The notes below the pieces were generated by a model. It made no database searches. It worked only from the letters and a program-made list of their open reading frames with translations, and was not told the DNA's origin. From contig NZ_LGRA01000008.1 of assembly GCF_003116095.1 (NCBI RefSeq), forward strand, positions 507,570-547,835: a DNA stretch of 40,266 bases. Direction: 5' to 3'. This DNA comes from Azospirillum sp. TSO35-2. Lineage in GTDB: Bacteria; Pseudomonadota; Alphaproteobacteria; Azospirillales; Azospirillaceae. Positions 33,132 to 40,266 of the stretch are shown here, in pieces (position 1 is the stretch's first letter; the number at the start of each line of letters is the position of its first letter). A program made the position numbers and the translations under genes.

Positions 33132-33174
33132 CGGCCATCGCGAGAACCCCCTCGCGGTGGCCGTTTCTTTTTCC
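33132..33174 (+). terminator. strong orphan intrinsic terminator upstream of ccmA
   Basis: CGGCCATCGCGAG (33132-33144) pairs with CTCGCGGTGGCCG (33151-33163), 13 bp with one G-U pair and a six-base loop, followed directly by TTTCTTTTT. This is the most canonical terminator in the window. No rightward gene lies before it for several kilobases. Confidence 0.8.
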
Positions 33175-33237
33175 GGGTTTCCCGACGCTCTCGTGCTATA
33201 GCAGCGCCTCCCACCACCGGAATCACGACCCGCCGCC

Positions 33238-33957
33238 ATGCCCGTTTTCGCCGGATCCGAGCTGACCTGCCTGCGCGGCGACCGGCTGGTGTTCACCGGG
33301 CTGGACTTCCGCATCGCCCCCGGCGGAGCGCTGGTGCTGCTCGGTCCCAACGGCAGCGGCAAATCCAGCCTGCTGCGGGTGATGGCCGGACTGCTGAAGC
33401 CGATCCGCGGCACGCTCAGCTGGGACGGGGTTTCCGTGGCCGACGAGCCCGACGCCCACCGGGCCAAGGTGCAGTATGTCGGCCATCTCGACGCGGTGAA
33501 GCCGGTGCTGACCGCGGCGGAGAACCTCGCCTTCTGGGCGGCGCTGGCGGGGTCCGGCGATCCCGCCGCCGCCGCGCTGCGGGCGCTCGACCGGCTGGGG
33601 GTGCCGCACATCGCCGGGGTGCCCGGGCGCTACCTGTCGGCCGGGCAGAAGCGCCGGCTGAACCTGGCGCGGCTGTTGGCCGCACCGGCGCCGCTGTGGC
33701 TGCTGGACGAGCCGACCGTGGCGCTCGACCGCGCCGCCATCGCCCTGTTCGAGGGGCTGATCGCCGAACACCGGGCGGAGGGCGGCATGGTGGCGCTGTC
33801 CACCCACACCGACATCGCCACCCCCGGCGGGACGGAGCTGCATCTGGACGACTTCACGCCCTACGCCGCCGACGACCATGACGAGTACGGCGAAGGCGAT
33901 GGGGATGAGAGCCGGGAGCACCACGACCGCCATCACGACGAGGGGGCCGCGCCATGA
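33238..33957 (+). CDS. ccmA: heme exporter ATP-binding protein CcmA
   Basis: ATPase of the CcmABCD complex that releases heme-loaded CcmE for cytochrome c maturation. The 239 residues contain Walker A GPNGSGKS (36-43), KVQYVGHLDAVKPVLTAAENLAFW, the CcmA-type signature YLSAGQKRRLNLARL (132-146), Walker B LWLLDEP and His190. The core ends near residue 211, and a tail of about 28 residues, mostly Asp, Glu and His (five His), follows; ordinary CcmA proteins lack it. A TGCTATAG box about 40 bases upstream may be the -10 element. The stop overlaps the ccmB start (ATGA). Confidence 0.94.
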   Translation: MPVFAGSELTCLRGDRLVFTGLDFRIAPGGALVLLGPNGSGKSSLLRVMAGLLKPIRGTLSWDGVSVADEPDAHRAKVQYVGHLDAVKPVLTAAENLAFWAALAGSGDPAAAALRALDRLGVPHIAGVPGRYLSAGQKRRLNLARLLAAPAPLWLLDEPTVALDRAAIALFEGLIAEHRAEGGMVALSTHTDIATPGGTELHLDDFTPYAADDHDEYGEGDGDESREHHDRHHDEGAAP

Positions 33958-34619
33958 GCCGTTTCCTGCGCCTGGTCGGGCGCGACCTGCGGCTGGCGCT
34001 GCGCCAGGGGTCGGACGCCACCATCGCCGTGATGTTCTTCGTGCTGTGCGTGGTGCTGTTCCCCTTCGGCGTCGGGCCGGAACCGAACATCCTCGCCCGC
34101 ATCGCCGCCGGCGTGATCTGGGTCGCGGCGCTGCTGGCCTCGCTGCTGTCGCTGGAGCGGCTGTTCCAGACCGACTACGAGGACGGCTCGCTGGAACTGC
34201 TGTCGCTGTCGTCGTTGCCGCTGGAGGCGGCGGTGGTCGCCAAGACGCTGGCGCATTGGCTGGTGACCGGCGTGCCGCTGATCGTCGCCGCGCCGCTGCT
34301 GGCCGTCCTGCTGAACATGGACGCCGAGGGGTTCGGCGTGCTGGTGCTGACGCTGACGCTGGGAACGCCGATCCTCAGCCTGATCGGCTCGATCGGCGCG
34401 GCGCTGACGCTGGGCGCGCGGCGGGGTGGGGTGCTGCTGTCGCTGCTGATCCTGCCGCTCTACATTCCCGTGCTGATCTTCGGTGCCGGCGCCATCGACG
34501 CCGCGATCAACGGCCTGACCCCGCGCCCGCACCTGCTGCTGCTGGCCGGCATCCTGGCCGCCGCCCTGCCGCTGGCCCCGTGGGCCGGGGCGGCGGCGTT
34601 GCGCCAGGCGGTCGAATAG
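33954..34619 (+). CDS. ccmB: heme exporter permease CcmB
   Basis: A 221-residue membrane protein with six hydrophobic helices and the CcmB wording LVGRDLRLALRQGSDATIAVMFFV, LERLFQTDYEDGSLELL, HWLVTGVPLIVAAPLLAVLL and GGVLLSLLILPLYIPVLIFG. It forms the membrane part of the heme-handling ABC complex with CcmA. Its start overlaps the ccmA stop. The usual next gene, ccmC, is not here: a convergent gene follows after 7 bases, so ccmC and ccmD-I must lie elsewhere. Confidence 0.95.
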   Translation: MSRFLRLVGRDLRLALRQGSDATIAVMFFVLCVVLFPFGVGPEPNILARIAAGVIWVAALLASLLSLERLFQTDYEDGSLELLSLSSLPLEAAVVAKTLAHWLVTGVPLIVAAPLLAVLLNMDAEGFGVLVLTLTLGTPILSLIGSIGAALTLGARRGGVLLSLLILPLYIPVLIFGAGAIDAAINGLTPRPHLLLLAGILAAALPLAPWAGAAALRQAVE

Positions 34620-34626
34620 GCCGGCG

Positions 34627-35223
34627 TTACGACTTCGGCAGAAGCTGTTCGATCGCGGCGCGCACCTTGTCCGACTCGGGATCGGTCATGGTGGAGAACC
34701 AGGACACCAGCCGGCCGTCCGGCCCGATCAGGTATTTGTGGAAGTTCCAGCGCGGCTTGGCCAGGAAGCCCAGCTCGTCGGCCGCCCAGCGGTAGAAGGG
34801 GTGGGCGTTGTCGCCCGACACCACCGTCTTGTCGGCCAGCGGGAAGTCGATCTTGTAGTTGACCTCACAGAAATCCTTGATCGTGGCGGCGCTCCCCGGC
34901 TCCTGCCCGCCGAAATCGTCGGACGGCACGCCGACCACCACCAGCCCGCGGTCGCGGTAGGTCTGCCACAGCGCCTCCAGGCCCTTGTATTGCGGGGTGA
35001 ATCCGCACTGCGAGGCGGTGTTGACGACCAGGACCGTCTTGCCGGCGAACTGCGACAGCGGCAGCGGCTTGCCGTCGATGCCCTGGAAGGTGAAGTCGTA
35101 CGCGCTGGCGGCCATGGCGGAGAGTGATCCCATCACGGTGAGGACGGCCACGAGCGCGGTCCCGAGGGCGGCCCTGAGGATGGCCCCGAAGACGGTGGTG
35201 CGAAGACGGCTTGGAACGATCAT
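34627..35223 (-). CDS. exported glutathione peroxidase family protein
   Basis: A 198-residue thiol peroxidase with an N-terminal signal peptide (hydrophobic residues 12-36, likely cut after AMA). The peroxidatic Cys73 is in VVNTASQCGFTPQYKGLEAL, with the tetrad partners Gln107 (DDFGGQEPG) and Trp159-Asn160 (KPRWNFHKYL). A second Cys119 in KDFCEVNYKI is where thioredoxin-type members have their resolving Cys region. It reduces hydrogen or lipid peroxides, here probably in the periplasm, which is unusual since most bacterial members are cytoplasmic. GGAG lies seven bases before the ATG. Confidence 0.92.
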   Translation of the reverse strand: MIVPSRLRTTVFGAILRAALGTALVAVLTVMGSLSAMAASAYDFTFQGIDGKPLPLSQFAGKTVLVVNTASQCGFTPQYKGLEALWQTYRDRGLVVVGVPSDDFGGQEPGSAATIKDFCEVNYKIDFPLADKTVVSGDNAHPFYRWAADELGFLAKPRWNFHKYLIGPDGRLVSWFSTMTDPESDKVRAAIEQLLPKS

Positions 35224-35545
35224 CGGACGGCTCCGGTCGCGGCTGGGTGTCGATGCGTACGATACGAACAACCGCCGGCTCCGGATCATCGCTCCGCCAC
35301 CGCGTCGGGCCTACCCCCATCGGATGGGTGGCCGCGGCGGCATCGGCTCAACATGTTCAGGGCACGGACACGGTGCGGTCCCCATCGCAGCCGTCATCGT
35401 CTCACACCCGTCGACGAGTGCCCAAAAAATGTCTCACCCGGCCCAGCCACAGCCTGAGCATAAGATTTTCTCCGATCGAAATGGGTATGGCGGCCATCGG
35501 CCGGCGTGCCGCGTCGATGCCAGCCTTATGCAGGAGAACAGGTCG
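35224..35545. other. noncoding divergent gap
   Basis: These 322 bases separate the peroxidase gene from the rightward exported-protein gene. Short AT-richer patches occur at about 35423-35432 (CCAAAAAATG) and 35461-35485, which could hold promoters, but no clear -35/-10 pair or RNA gene is seen. Confidence 0.35.
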
Positions 35546-35923
35546 ATGAACGCCGGATCCACCATGCGGCACCCCCACAGCCCGGCGGCGGGCCTGCGCG
35601 GGATCGCCGGTTCCGCCGCAAAGGCGCTGGCCGCCGCCGCCGCGGTCCTCGTGCTGGGCGCCGCCGTCTCGTCGCCGTCCTTTGCCGATCCGGGCAACGG
35701 CCGCGGCCACGGCTGGGGTCACTATAAGCATCACCACGACGATGACGACGGCCCGGTCGTCGTCTATGGCGCGCCGCCGCCGGTGGTGGTCGTGCGCCCG
35801 CCGCCCCCGGCCGTGGTCTACGCCCCGCCGCCGCGCGTCGTCTATGCCCCGCCGCCCGCGGTCATCTACGCCCCGGCGCCACAGCCCGGCGTCAGCCTCC
35901 AGATGAACATTCCGCTTCGTTAA
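35546..35923 (+). CDS. small exported protein with His/Asp cluster and VVYAPPP repeats
   Basis: A 125-residue protein. The signal peptide has a hydrophobic core (KALAAAAAVLVLGAAV) and a likely cut after PSFA. The mature part begins DPGNGRGHGWGHYKHHHDDDDG, a His/Asp cluster that could bind metal. Then come repeats of a Val-Val-Tyr-Ala-Pro-Pro-Pro unit (VVYAPPPRVVYAPPPAVIYAP) and a short end (SLQMNIPLR). Proteins of this style are common in alphaproteobacterial envelopes with unknown roles. GGAG lies nine bases before the ATG; an upstream in-frame ATG at 35528 lacks a site. Confidence 0.72.
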   Translation: MNAGSTMRHPHSPAAGLRGIAGSAAKALAAAAAVLVLGAAVSSPSFADPGNGRGHGWGHYKHHHDDDDGPVVVYGAPPPVVVVRPPPPAVVYAPPPRVVYAPPPAVIYAPAPQPGVSLQMNIPLR

Positions 35924-36272
35924 CGATCAGCGTCCATCGGAGCATCGGCACCAACCGGGCGGCTCCCGCCCGTTGTGATCAAATCGCGCCATTTTCGCTC
36001 CGCCCGCCACGGGCGGTCCGGCGGATGCCGTCCCTGCCGGCGGTCCGGCGCGTCTCTCCCTTCCGGAAACCCTGACGGACCAGTCCCTTCGTGACAGGAA
36101 CCGCCGTCCCCGTTAGGATCGCGCGGCTGTCGCGAAGGCGGTAGGCCGTTCGGGGCGTTCACGGAAACTCAACCGATATCCGGCCATCTGGTCGGCCGGG
36201 GCGGGTGCGCCGAGCCATCGGGAACAGCCCGAGGGTCGGGCCAGGAATCGGGTTTGAGGAGGGAGAGACCAG
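35924..36272. other. gap before motA with two matching hairpins
   Basis: No gene is seen in these 349 bases. Two hairpins share the same 7-bp stem in opposite order: CGGGCGG-CTC-CCGCCCG (35956-35972) and CCGCCCG-CCA-CGGGCGG (36000-36016). The first probably ends the exported-protein transcript. A promoter for motA must lie between about 36020 and 36260, but no clear sigma-28 or sigma-54 site is visible. Confidence 0.45.
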
Positions 36273-37133
36273 ATGTTCGTCATCATCGGCTTCGGCATCG
36301 TGGTCTTCAGCGTGTTCGGCGGCTACATCCTCGGCGGTGGCCATCTGGGCGTGCTGTGGATGCCATTCGAGTTCATGATCATTCTGGGCTCCGGCGCCGG
36401 CGCGTTCTTCATTGCCAATCCAAAATCAGTAGTGACACACACCGGCAAGGAATTAGGACACCTCTTCAAGGGGCCAAAATACAAGAAAGAGGATTTCCTG
36501 GAGATCCTCACCATGATGTACCAGGTCTTCAAGATCGCGAAGACCAAGGGTCTTCTGGCGCTCGAACAGCATATCGAGAAGCCGGAAGACTCACCGCTGT
36601 TCCAGCAATTCCCGAAATTCTACGGCGACCATCACGCCATCGCGTTTCTCTGCACCTATCTTCGCCTGATGTCGCTCGGCGCCGACAACCCGCACGAGCT
36701 GGTCGATTTGATGGACGAGGACATCGAGACGATGCACCACGAACACCAGCGCGTGTCCGACGCCATCCAGGCGGTGGCCGACGCGGTGCCGGCGCTGGGC
36801 ATCGTGGCGGCGGTGCTGGGCGTGATCCACACCATGGGCTCGATCACCGAACCGCCGGAGGTGCTGGGCAAGCTGATCGGCGGCGCGCTGGTCGGGACCT
36901 TCACCGGCATTCTGGTCGCCTACGGCTTCCTGGCGCCGATCGCCAGCGGCCTCAAGAACATCTACCACGCCGAAGGCAAGTATTATCAGGCGATGAAGAC
37001 CGGCCTGATCGCCCATCTGTCCGGCTACGCACCGGCCATTTCGGTGGAATACGCCCGCAACGTGCTGGAACCGGAATACCGCCCAAGCTTCGCCCAGGTG
37101 GAAGAGGCGACCGGCGCCCTGCCGCCGGCCTGA
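36273..37133 (+). CDS. motA: flagellar motor stator protein MotA
   Basis: Proton-channel stator subunit of the flagellar motor, 286 residues, four helices. The conserved prolines fall at Pro173 (DAVPALGIVAAVLGVIHTMG) and Pro222 (GFLAPIASGL), the same numbers as in E. coli MotA. GSGAGAFFIANP near residue 40 and the cytoplasmic loop with FYGDHHAIAFLCTYLRLM are also typical. AGGAGG lies 11 bases before the ATG. MotB, normally the next gene, is absent; a FemAB-like gene follows after 19 bases. Confidence 0.95.
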   Translation: MFVIIGFGIVVFSVFGGYILGGGHLGVLWMPFEFMIILGSGAGAFFIANPKSVVTHTGKELGHLFKGPKYKKEDFLEILTMMYQVFKIAKTKGLLALEQHIEKPEDSPLFQQFPKFYGDHHAIAFLCTYLRLMSLGADNPHELVDLMDEDIETMHHEHQRVSDAIQAVADAVPALGIVAAVLGVIHTMGSITEPPEVLGKLIGGALVGTFTGILVAYGFLAPIASGLKNIYHAEGKYYQAMKTGLIAHLSGYAPAISVEYARNVLEPEYRPSFAQVEEATGALPPA

Positions 37134-37152
37134 GCGCGGACGCCCCTCCCGC

Positions 37153-38142
37153 ATGCCCGTCATTCCCCCCGATACTGCCCCCGACACCCTGGTCGACATC
37201 GCCTGGAACGAGGGCTCGGTCGGCGACTGGGACGCGCTGTTCGCCCGCGTCCCGCGCTCCACCCTGCTGCAGAGCTTCGCCTATGGCCGTGCCATGGGCC
37301 GCACCTATGGCCATGTTCCCCGGCTGGGGGTGATCCGCCGCGGTGGCGAGCCGATCGGTCTGGTCCAGACGCTCGACCGCCGCATGCTCAAGCTGTTCCA
37401 CGACCGGCAATGCCACCGCGGCCCGCTTTGGCTCGACGGCGTCGTTCCCGACATCGACACGCTGGAGGCGGTGTTCCGCCGGCTGCGCCGGGCCTGCCCG
37501 CGCTCGCTGCTCGGCCGCGCCAGCCTGCTGCCGGAGCTGCCGGCCTCGCCGGAGAACGAGGCGATGCTCACGCGCTGCGGCTTTCAGCGCAGCGGCCCCG
37601 GCTATCAGACGGTGTGGTTCGACCTGAGCCGGGATGAGGAGGCGATGCGCGCCGGCCTTGCCCGCGACTGGCGCAAGCGGCTGCGCGGCGCCGAGAAGGC
37701 CGGCCTGACGCTCGACGTCGACGGACAGGCCAACAATCTGCCCTGGCTGATGAAGCAGGAGCATGACCAAGCGGTGACCAAGGGCTTCCGTCCGATGACC
37801 GGCACGCTCGCCGTCCGCCTGCGCAACGCGCTGGTGAAGGGCGGCGGCCGCAACGATGGGGCGGTGATGGTCACCGCGCTCGACGGCCGGACGCCGGTCG
37901 CCTGCTGCCTGTTCCTGCGCCATGGCGCCGCGGCGACCAGCCAAGTCGGTTGGGCCAGCGATGCCGGCCGGCAGAGCCACGCCATGCGGCTGGTGCTGTG
38001 GCGCGGCATGCAGGAGCTGAAGCAGCGCGGTGTCCGGATGCTCGACCTCGGCGGCATCAACCCCGACGCCGCCCCCGGCGTGACCGAGTTCAAGCTGGGC
38101 ACCGGCGGCGAGGTGGTCGAAACCGTCGGCCAATACCGCTGA
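37153..38142 (+). CDS. FemAB-like GNAT acyltransferase
   Basis: A 329-residue cytoplasmic protein of the FemAB/GNAT group. It shows PRSTLLQSFAYGRAMGRTYG near the start, WRKRLRGAEKAGLTLDV in the middle, and the C-terminal catalytic-fold signature LDLGGINPDAAPGVTEFKLGTGG. Members add amino acids or acyl groups to peptidoglycan precursors or other substrates; the acceptor cannot be read here. It starts 19 bases after motA, so it may be co-transcribed, though no functional link to the stator is known. Confidence 0.82.
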   Translation: MPVIPPDTAPDTLVDIAWNEGSVGDWDALFARVPRSTLLQSFAYGRAMGRTYGHVPRLGVIRRGGEPIGLVQTLDRRMLKLFHDRQCHRGPLWLDGVVPDIDTLEAVFRRLRRACPRSLLGRASLLPELPASPENEAMLTRCGFQRSGPGYQTVWFDLSRDEEAMRAGLARDWRKRLRGAEKAGLTLDVDGQANNLPWLMKQEHDQAVTKGFRPMTGTLAVRLRNALVKGGGRNDGAVMVTALDGRTPVACCLFLRHGAAATSQVGWASDAGRQSHAMRLVLWRGMQELKQRGVRMLDLGGINPDAAPGVTEFKLGTGGEVVETVGQYR

Positions 38143-38281
38143 CCGCTGTCGCGTCACCCGCCGGGCAAGCCTGTTGTTACCGGCCACCGTTTGGCTCATG
38201 CTGGACCTGATAAGGTCCGGCCATCCTTACCGGCCCATCGACCCCGACCCTCTTGGCTTTGACTTACCCGGGACGTCCACC

Positions 38282-38455
38282 ATGTCCGACCTCGAACCGA
38301 TGAAGCCCGGCGAAGCCGACGTCGCCATCGAACGCGCGATGCAGAGCAAGCCGAAGGCGATGATCATCCGCGAAAAGCTGCAGGCGATGCTGGACGACGA
38401 ACGCACCGCCAAGCAGTTCGTCGGCGCCATCCGCAACATGATGCACCAGGGATAA
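38282..38455 (+). CDS. 57-residue hypothetical protein
   Basis: A short charged, helical protein beginning MSDLEPMKPGEADVAIERAM and ending IRNMMHQG, with KAMIIREKLQAMLDDER in the middle. No family is recognised, but the composition and codon use match neighbouring genes. A longer frame from 38174 lacks conserved style upstream of this ATG. ATCCTTAC lies 51 bases before the start. Confidence 0.55.
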   Translation: MSDLEPMKPGEADVAIERAMQSKPKAMIIREKLQAMLDDERTAKQFVGAIRNMMHQG

Positions 38456-38512
38456 GCGCCGGCATAAGCGGTCGACGGGGTGCTACGCACCCCGGTCGGT
38501 TCAGCGGCCGGT

Positions 38513-39898
38513 TCAGCAGCTGGTGGCTTTGTTGCAGCTCTTCTCGTCCGCCGGGCCCGGTGTGCGGGCCAGTTGCAGCCCGCTGCGCGACTCCTCGAAC
38601 AGCTTGTCCAGCGTCCGCCGGGTTTGCTGGAACGCCTGCAACTCGCGCCCCTCCAGCTTGTCGCCGGTCGGCAGGTCGATCGACCGCGGGTTCACCTGAT
38701 GCCCGGCCTTCAGCACCTCATAATGCAGGTGCGGGCCGGTGGCGCGTCCGGTGGCGCCGACATAGCCGATGACATCGCCCTGCTCGACCCGCCCGCCGCG
38801 CCGGATCGCCTTGGCGAAGCGGCTCATATGGGCATAGGCGGTGGAGATCTCGGTGTTGTGGCGGATGCGGACGTAGTTGCCGTACGAGCTGGAGCGCTCG
38901 GCCATCTCGATGGTGCCGCGGCCGGCGGCGTAGATCGGCGTGCCGGCCGGCGCCCCGAAATCGACGCCCTGGTGCATCTTGCTGAAGCCCAGGATCGGGT
39001 GGTGGCGCATGCCGAAGCCCGAGGTGATGCGGGCGCCGTCCACCGGGGTGCGCAGCAGGGCGCGGCGGATGCTTTCGCCGTCACGGTTGTAATAGTCGAT
39101 CCGGCCGTCGCGGGTCTTGTGGCGGTAGATCGGCATGTCCTCGCCCTCCAGCGTCAGCGACGCGTAGAGCAGGTCGCCGTCCCCGGCCTCGGTCCCGTCG
39201 GCGGTGACCAGCTTTTCGTACAGCACCTCGAAGCGGTCGCCCGGCTGCAGGTCGCGCTGGAAATCGACGTCATACGAGAAGTCCTGGATGAAGGCCATCA
39301 TCACGGCGATCGGCACCCCGGCCTGTGCCCCGGCCTCGAACAGGCTTGACCGGATGACGCCCTGCGCCGCGACCGGCTTGCGGGTCACCGGCTTCTCGAT
39401 CTGGCTGGAGGTGAAGCCGGCGTCGCCCTTGCGCGCGATCGACACCGAACGCAGCGGATCGGGCGCGAACTCCAGCCCGACGAAGCGGGCACCGCCGCGG
39501 CGCGGTTCGAACAGCACCGTCACCCGCTGGCCGACCTGGAGCCGGCGCGGGTTGTAGACGTCGCGCAGGGCCTGGACGGCGTCGTGGGCGTCGTTGGTCG
39601 GAACCTTCGCCTCGGCCAACAGATCCATCAAGGTGTCGCCGCGACCGATCGACAGCGTGCGGCGGTCGACCGGGCCGGCCGGCGTACCGTTGGCCGGCCC
39701 CTCCTCACCCTGATCCGAGGCGTCCTCCGCGCCACCGTTCGGCTTGATGCCCGGCTTGTGGGCGTGAGGGCCGCGGCCATTGGGCGCCTGCGCGTCGGCG
39801 GCGTGCGCCGGAACCATCGTCGGGATCAGCGCCCCGGCTGTCATGATGGCAAGCAAGGCGAGCGTGGGAAGGCGGGAAAGCCTCGAACGCACCGTCAT
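38513..39898 (-). CDS. exported LytM/M23 metallopeptidase with LysM-like domain
   Basis: A 461-residue cell-wall hydrolase or regulator. The signal peptide spans residues 8-34 (cut near AHA). A low-complexity segment follows, then a LysM/OapA-like domain (RRTLSIGRGDTLMDLLAEA through LQVGQRVTVLF, about 79-131). The M23 domain is at about 290-405, with Zn ligands His309 and Asp313 (MHQGVDFGAP) and His392, and catalytic His357 and His390 (TGPHLHYEV). All active-site residues are present, so it is probably an active endopeptidase (MepM-like) cutting peptidoglycan cross-links. A bactofilin also lies in this window but not adjacent. Its 3' end has a 12-bp near-tandem duplication over the stop. Confidence 0.92.
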   Translation of the reverse strand: MTVRSRLSRLPTLALLAIMTAGALIPTMVPAHAADAQAPNGRGPHAHKPGIKPNGGAEDASDQGEEGPANGTPAGPVDRRTLSIGRGDTLMDLLAEAKVPTNDAHDAVQALRDVYNPRRLQVGQRVTVLFEPRRGGARFVGLEFAPDPLRSVSIARKGDAGFTSSQIEKPVTRKPVAAQGVIRSSLFEAGAQAGVPIAVMMAFIQDFSYDVDFQRDLQPGDRFEVLYEKLVTADGTEAGDGDLLYASLTLEGEDMPIYRHKTRDGRIDYYNRDGESIRRALLRTPVDGARITSGFGMRHHPILGFSKMHQGVDFGAPAGTPIYAAGRGTIEMAERSSSYGNYVRIRHNTEISTAYAHMSRFAKAIRRGGRVEQGDVIGYVGATGRATGPHLHYEVLKAGHQVNPRSIDLPTGDKLEGRELQAFQQTRRTLDKLFEESRSGLQLARTPGPADEKSCNKATSC

Positions 39899-40176
39899 CC
39901 TCCTCCTGTAACCCCGCAAGTCTCGCCCGTCGGGCCGCCGGACACGGTCCTCACCAGAGGTGTTAAGACCATCGATCGGACGATGCTGGACCAGTCCGGC
40001 GCTGTCAACCGACAGACGATCGCGGGTGTGCACCCTATGGGAACACTATGGAATGGCGCGCTCGGACGGTCGCCGGCCACGCCTCGGTTGGTCGGTCGAC
40101 CCTTACACTGAATCCGGCCCCGGCTTGGGGGAAAAACGAACCGTCAGGAATTTTTCATCGAAGCTTAAAAAAGCGC

Positions 40177-40206
40177 TTGCCTGATTTGGGGGATGGCGCC
40201 TATAAC
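40177..40206 (+). promoter_or_regulatory. strong sigma-70 promoter, rRNA-operon style
   Basis: TTGCCT (40177-40182) and TATAAC (40201-40206) are separated by 18 bases and sit in a GC-rich context with an AT-rich upstream patch (TTTTTCATCGAAGCTTAAAAAAG, broken here as TTTTTCATCG and AAGCTTAAAAAAG). Downstream is a purine-rich leader with GCGCT/AGCGC and GAAAAAGGAAGCG at the window end. This is how alphaproteobacterial rrn operons begin, so a 16S gene probably lies just beyond the edge. The rest of the gap from 39899 holds no gene I can see. Confidence 0.55.
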
Positions 40207-40266
40207 CCGGTCCACCGACGGCGGGGCGCTGAACGAAGCGCGACGGCGGCGGAGAAAAAGGAAGCG

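Noticed and set aside
30997..33201. A 734-codon rightward open frame across the YidE-type gene
   Set aside because: It is the antisense of a clear transporter gene, is extremely rich in Gln, Arg, Gly and His, and has no conserved motif; long open antisense frames are normal in GC-rich DNA.
32707..33237. SRP RNA, 6S RNA, RNase P RNA or tmRNA in the large gap before ccmA
   Set aside because: None of the conserved core sequences of these RNAs is present; only an orphan terminator is supported.
35800..35890. CRISPR-like or minisatellite DNA repeat
   Set aside because: The periodicity comes from an in-frame Tyr-Ala-Pro-Pro-Pro protein repeat with no unique spacers.

Overview
The window is GC-rich (about two thirds G+C by eye), densely coded chromosomal DNA from an alphaproteobacterium. 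The gene set (hrcA-grpE, bactofilin, an alphaproteobacterial TSUP/TIGR02186 pair, LppC-rsmI-yraN, ccmAB, cell-wall and stator genes) fits Rhodospirillales and looks most like Azospirillum. That placement is inference from gene content and style; no search was run. I see no phage, insertion sequence, CRISPR array or tRNA. Most genes are housekeeping.

Region 1-10.4 kb: an MscS-type channel cut by the left edge, a 'low affinity iron permease' family protein, a convergent DUF2244 protein, a STAS-like protein, endonuclease III (nth), a bactofilin with a long disordered N-terminus, an EI24-type membrane protein, adenosine kinase, a divergent pair of membrane/coiled-coil proteins, and a TSUP transporter / TIGR02186 / universal-stress-protein operon. 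Region 10.4-16.5 kb: a run of abutting hairpins, an Nfu-type Fe-S scaffold, a DUF1848 protein, ribB behind a clear FMN riboswitch, a CheY-like receiver, grpE, hrcA and a creatininase-family enzyme.

Region 16.5-27.6 kb: comM, an exported S33-type hydrolase, a cluster of very small genes with a MarR regulator, a pyroglutamyl-peptidase homologue that has lost its catalytic cysteine, trpS, a 24-residue peptide gene with a strong ribosome binding site and its own terminator, gshB, a SirB1-type protein, yraN, rsmI and the divergent LppC lipoprotein. Region 27.6-33 kb: a complete polar amino acid ABC importer (ATPase, binding protein, two permeases) and a YidE/AspT-type exchanger, all leftward.

Region 33-40.3 kb: an orphan intrinsic terminator, ccmA-ccmB (heme export for cytochrome c maturation, no ccmC beside them), an exported glutathione peroxidase, a small exported Pro-rich protein, motA without motB, a FemAB-like acyltransferase, a 57-residue protein and an exported LytM/M23 endopeptidase. 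The last 100 bases hold a strong sigma-70 promoter and leader of the rRNA-operon style.

No large new system is evident. The best leads are small: the 24-residue peptide gene, the five-hairpin array before the nfu gene, the orphan terminator before ccmA, the cysteine-less C15 homologue, short tandem duplications lying on several stop codons, and an over-represented octamer ATCCTTAC.
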